From positions 1-7,279 of the forward strand of contig SFHU01000133.1 in the NCBI GenBank assembly GCA_004555535.1: 7,279 bases of DNA, read 5' to 3'. The notes beneath the pieces are model-generated. The model saw nothing but the letters and a program-made list of their open reading frames with translations, did not search any database and was not told the DNA's origin. Positions 6,293 to 7,279 of this stretch are shown in pieces (position 1 is the stretch's first letter; each line of letters opens with the position of its first letter). Source of the stretch: Clostridiales bacterium. GTDB taxonomy: Bacteria > Bacillota > Clostridia > Christensenellales > Aristaeellaceae. A program made the translations under genes and the position numbers.

Positions 6293-7128
6293 GCAGAGAA
6301 CACATGCCGGACAAGCCCACGAGAGAAACGCTGCTGCGCGCCTTCGGGCCGACGCCCGATGCCTTTGCGCAGCGCATCGACGACACCCTGCGCCGCCTGA
6401 CGAGCGAAAAGGAGGACAGGGTTGTGAAACGGAAGCTGAGGCTGGCGCCCGTGCTGGTGCTGGTGCTCGCGCTGCTGGCGGGCGCTGCGGTTGCGGCGGC
6501 GCTGTATCCGCGGACGGCAGAGCGGTTTGAGGGCTTTTACGGCGAGGAATTCGGCGCGCAGTTGGAGCGGGGGGACAGCGCACAGCTGAATACTGCCTTG
6601 ACGCTGGGCGACGTCGTCTACACCGTGTCGGACGTGATCTGGTCGGACGGCGTGCTCTACGGCACGATCGTCATGGCCCCGGCGGAGGGCGCGAACATCG
6701 TACTGATTCCCGAGGACTGCGAGCTTTCCGACCCGGCGGGCTACAACATCCACTATGGAGAGAAGGCCCCTGAGGGCGCAAAGAGCTACCTGGAGCTTGC
6801 CAGGGAGCGCGGTGCACGCATCGTGCTGGCCAAATGCGTGCCGGACGGCTATGTGATAGATGGCGAGCTTAAGACCGGGGACATCGGGTATTTTGACACG
6901 GCGATGACCGATGGAAGCATCGTTTCCTCGTTTGAGGTATACGGCGAGAGCGGCGGCATCGGGCGCGCGCCGGTCTACACGCTGCGTCTCAACCCGCACA
7001 ACTGGGAGATCACGCCCGAGGGCGAATGGCTGCGCGAGGGCGAGGAGAGCACCTGGCTCAAGGCGGACTGGAACGTGCAGGTGGAGCCGACGATGAAGGA
7101 GAACGCGCCGGAGGCGGATGCAGAGTGA
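6289..7128 (+). CDS. Single-pass membrane protein, probable anti-sigma factor for the upstream ECF sigma
   Basis: The protein has 279 residues. Residues 1-48 are charged and cytoplasmic and include MPDKPTRETLLRAFGPTP. A single hydrophobic segment spans about 51-72, preceded by KRKLR, which predicts the N-terminus inside. The remaining 200 or so residues would be outside and look like a beta-rich domain (for example LTLGDVVYTVSDVIWSDGVL and YGTIVMAPAEGANIVLIPED). No zinc-binding HxxxCxxC motif is present, so it is not a ZAS-type anti-sigma. The ATG overlaps the sigma stop (ATGA) and has GAGGAGG (6272-6278) 10 nt upstream. Coupling to an ECF gene and the membrane layout argue for an anti-sigma or sensor role; function is inferred from context only. 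Similar sigma-linked proteins occur in gut Clostridia. A hairpin terminator follows. Confidence 0.8.
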   Translation: MSREHMPDKPTRETLLRAFGPTPDAFAQRIDDTLRRLTSEKEDRVVKRKLRLAPVLVLVLALLAGAAVAAALYPRTAERFEGFYGEEFGAQLERGDSAQLNTALTLGDVVYTVSDVIWSDGVLYGTIVMAPAEGANIVLIPEDCELSDPAGYNIHYGEKAPEGAKSYLELARERGARIVLAKCVPDGYVIDGELKTGDIGYFDTAMTDGSIVSSFEVYGESGGIGRAPVYTLRLNPHNWEITPEGEWLREGEESTWLKADWNVQVEPTMKENAPEADAE

Positions 7129-7163
7129 CATGACCTGAAGGACAATGCCCGTTTGAGGGAGAA

Positions 7164-7187
7164 CGCGCCGGGAAACCGGCGCGCTTT
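7164..7187 (+). terminator. Intrinsic-type terminator after the sigma/anti-sigma operon
   Basis: CGCGCCGG (7164-7171) and CCGGCGCG (7176-7183) form a perfect 8-bp stem closed by a GAAA tetraloop, then CTTT (7184-7187) and CGCGCTT. The T-run is short but the stem is very stable. It lies 36 bp after the stop codon and just ahead of the next promoter. Confidence 0.65.
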
Positions 7188-7192
7188 CGCGC

Positions 7193-7221
7193 TTCACACG
7201 CGGGGACAGACCCTGTATAAT
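7193..7221 (+). promoter_or_regulatory. Sigma-A-type promoter for the gene at the right edge
   Basis: TTCACA (7193-7198, one mismatch from TTGACA) and a perfect TATAAT (7216-7221) are 17 bp apart. Transcription should start near 7228, about 26 nt before the ATG at 7254. Confidence 0.8.
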
Positions 7222-7253
7222 GGACGGGACGGATGGATCGGGGGAGATTGAAG

Positions 7254-7279
7254 ATGGACTTTGCTCATGTGAAGGGCGG
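7254..7279 (+). CDS. Start of an unidentified gene cut by the window edge
   Basis: The ATG at 7254 is preceded by GGGGGAG (7240-7246) at 7-nt spacing and by a good promoter. Only MDFAHVKG is visible before the window ends, too little to assign a family. Confidence 0.65.

Overview
The window suggests a GC-rich, endospore-forming member of the Firmicutes, probably class Clostridia. Four observations support this: the C-terminal half of a sporulation sigma-K gene, a SpoVB-like flippase, strong AAGGAGG-type ribosome binding sites, and an ECF sigma factor with a membrane partner of the kind common in gut Clostridia. The right-hand genes are roughly 65% GC in sampled lines. No rRNA or tRNA is visible, so the species cannot be named.

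Left region (1-1950): a type I-C-like CRISPR array of 30 repeats and 29 spacers, entered part-way through. Repeats read 5' to 3' on the + strand, and decay is concentrated at the right end. The leader and any cas genes should therefore lie to the left, outside the window. The array holds a 98-nt internal duplication, one half-length spacer, two spacers that appear to match homologous codons of related genes, and one spacer that reads as a known phage replication-protein motif.

Junction (1951-2448): about 500 bases with no recognisable gene and clearly lower GC than the region to the right. It ends at AATGA (2449-2453), where sigma-K homology starts abruptly.

SigK fragment (2449-2844): the C-terminal half of sigma-K, equivalent to the spoIIIC half of an interrupted sigK. 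The break falls at the NEILM codons, which is where the B. subtilis skin element crosses over at AATGA. The simplest reading is that everything left of 2449, including the CRISPR array, belongs to an inserted skin-like element or other insertion. The N-terminal half of sigK and a serine recombinase would then be expected further left. This is the most interesting feature of the window.

Right region (2845-7279): ordinary chromosomal genes. These are a Cof-type HAD phosphatase with a clear promoter, a convergent SpoVB/MOP-family flippase whose 3' end overlaps it, a divergent dCMP deaminase (comEB type), an ECF sigma factor translationally coupled to a single-pass membrane protein that is probably its regulator, a hairpin terminator, and the promoter and first codons of another gene.
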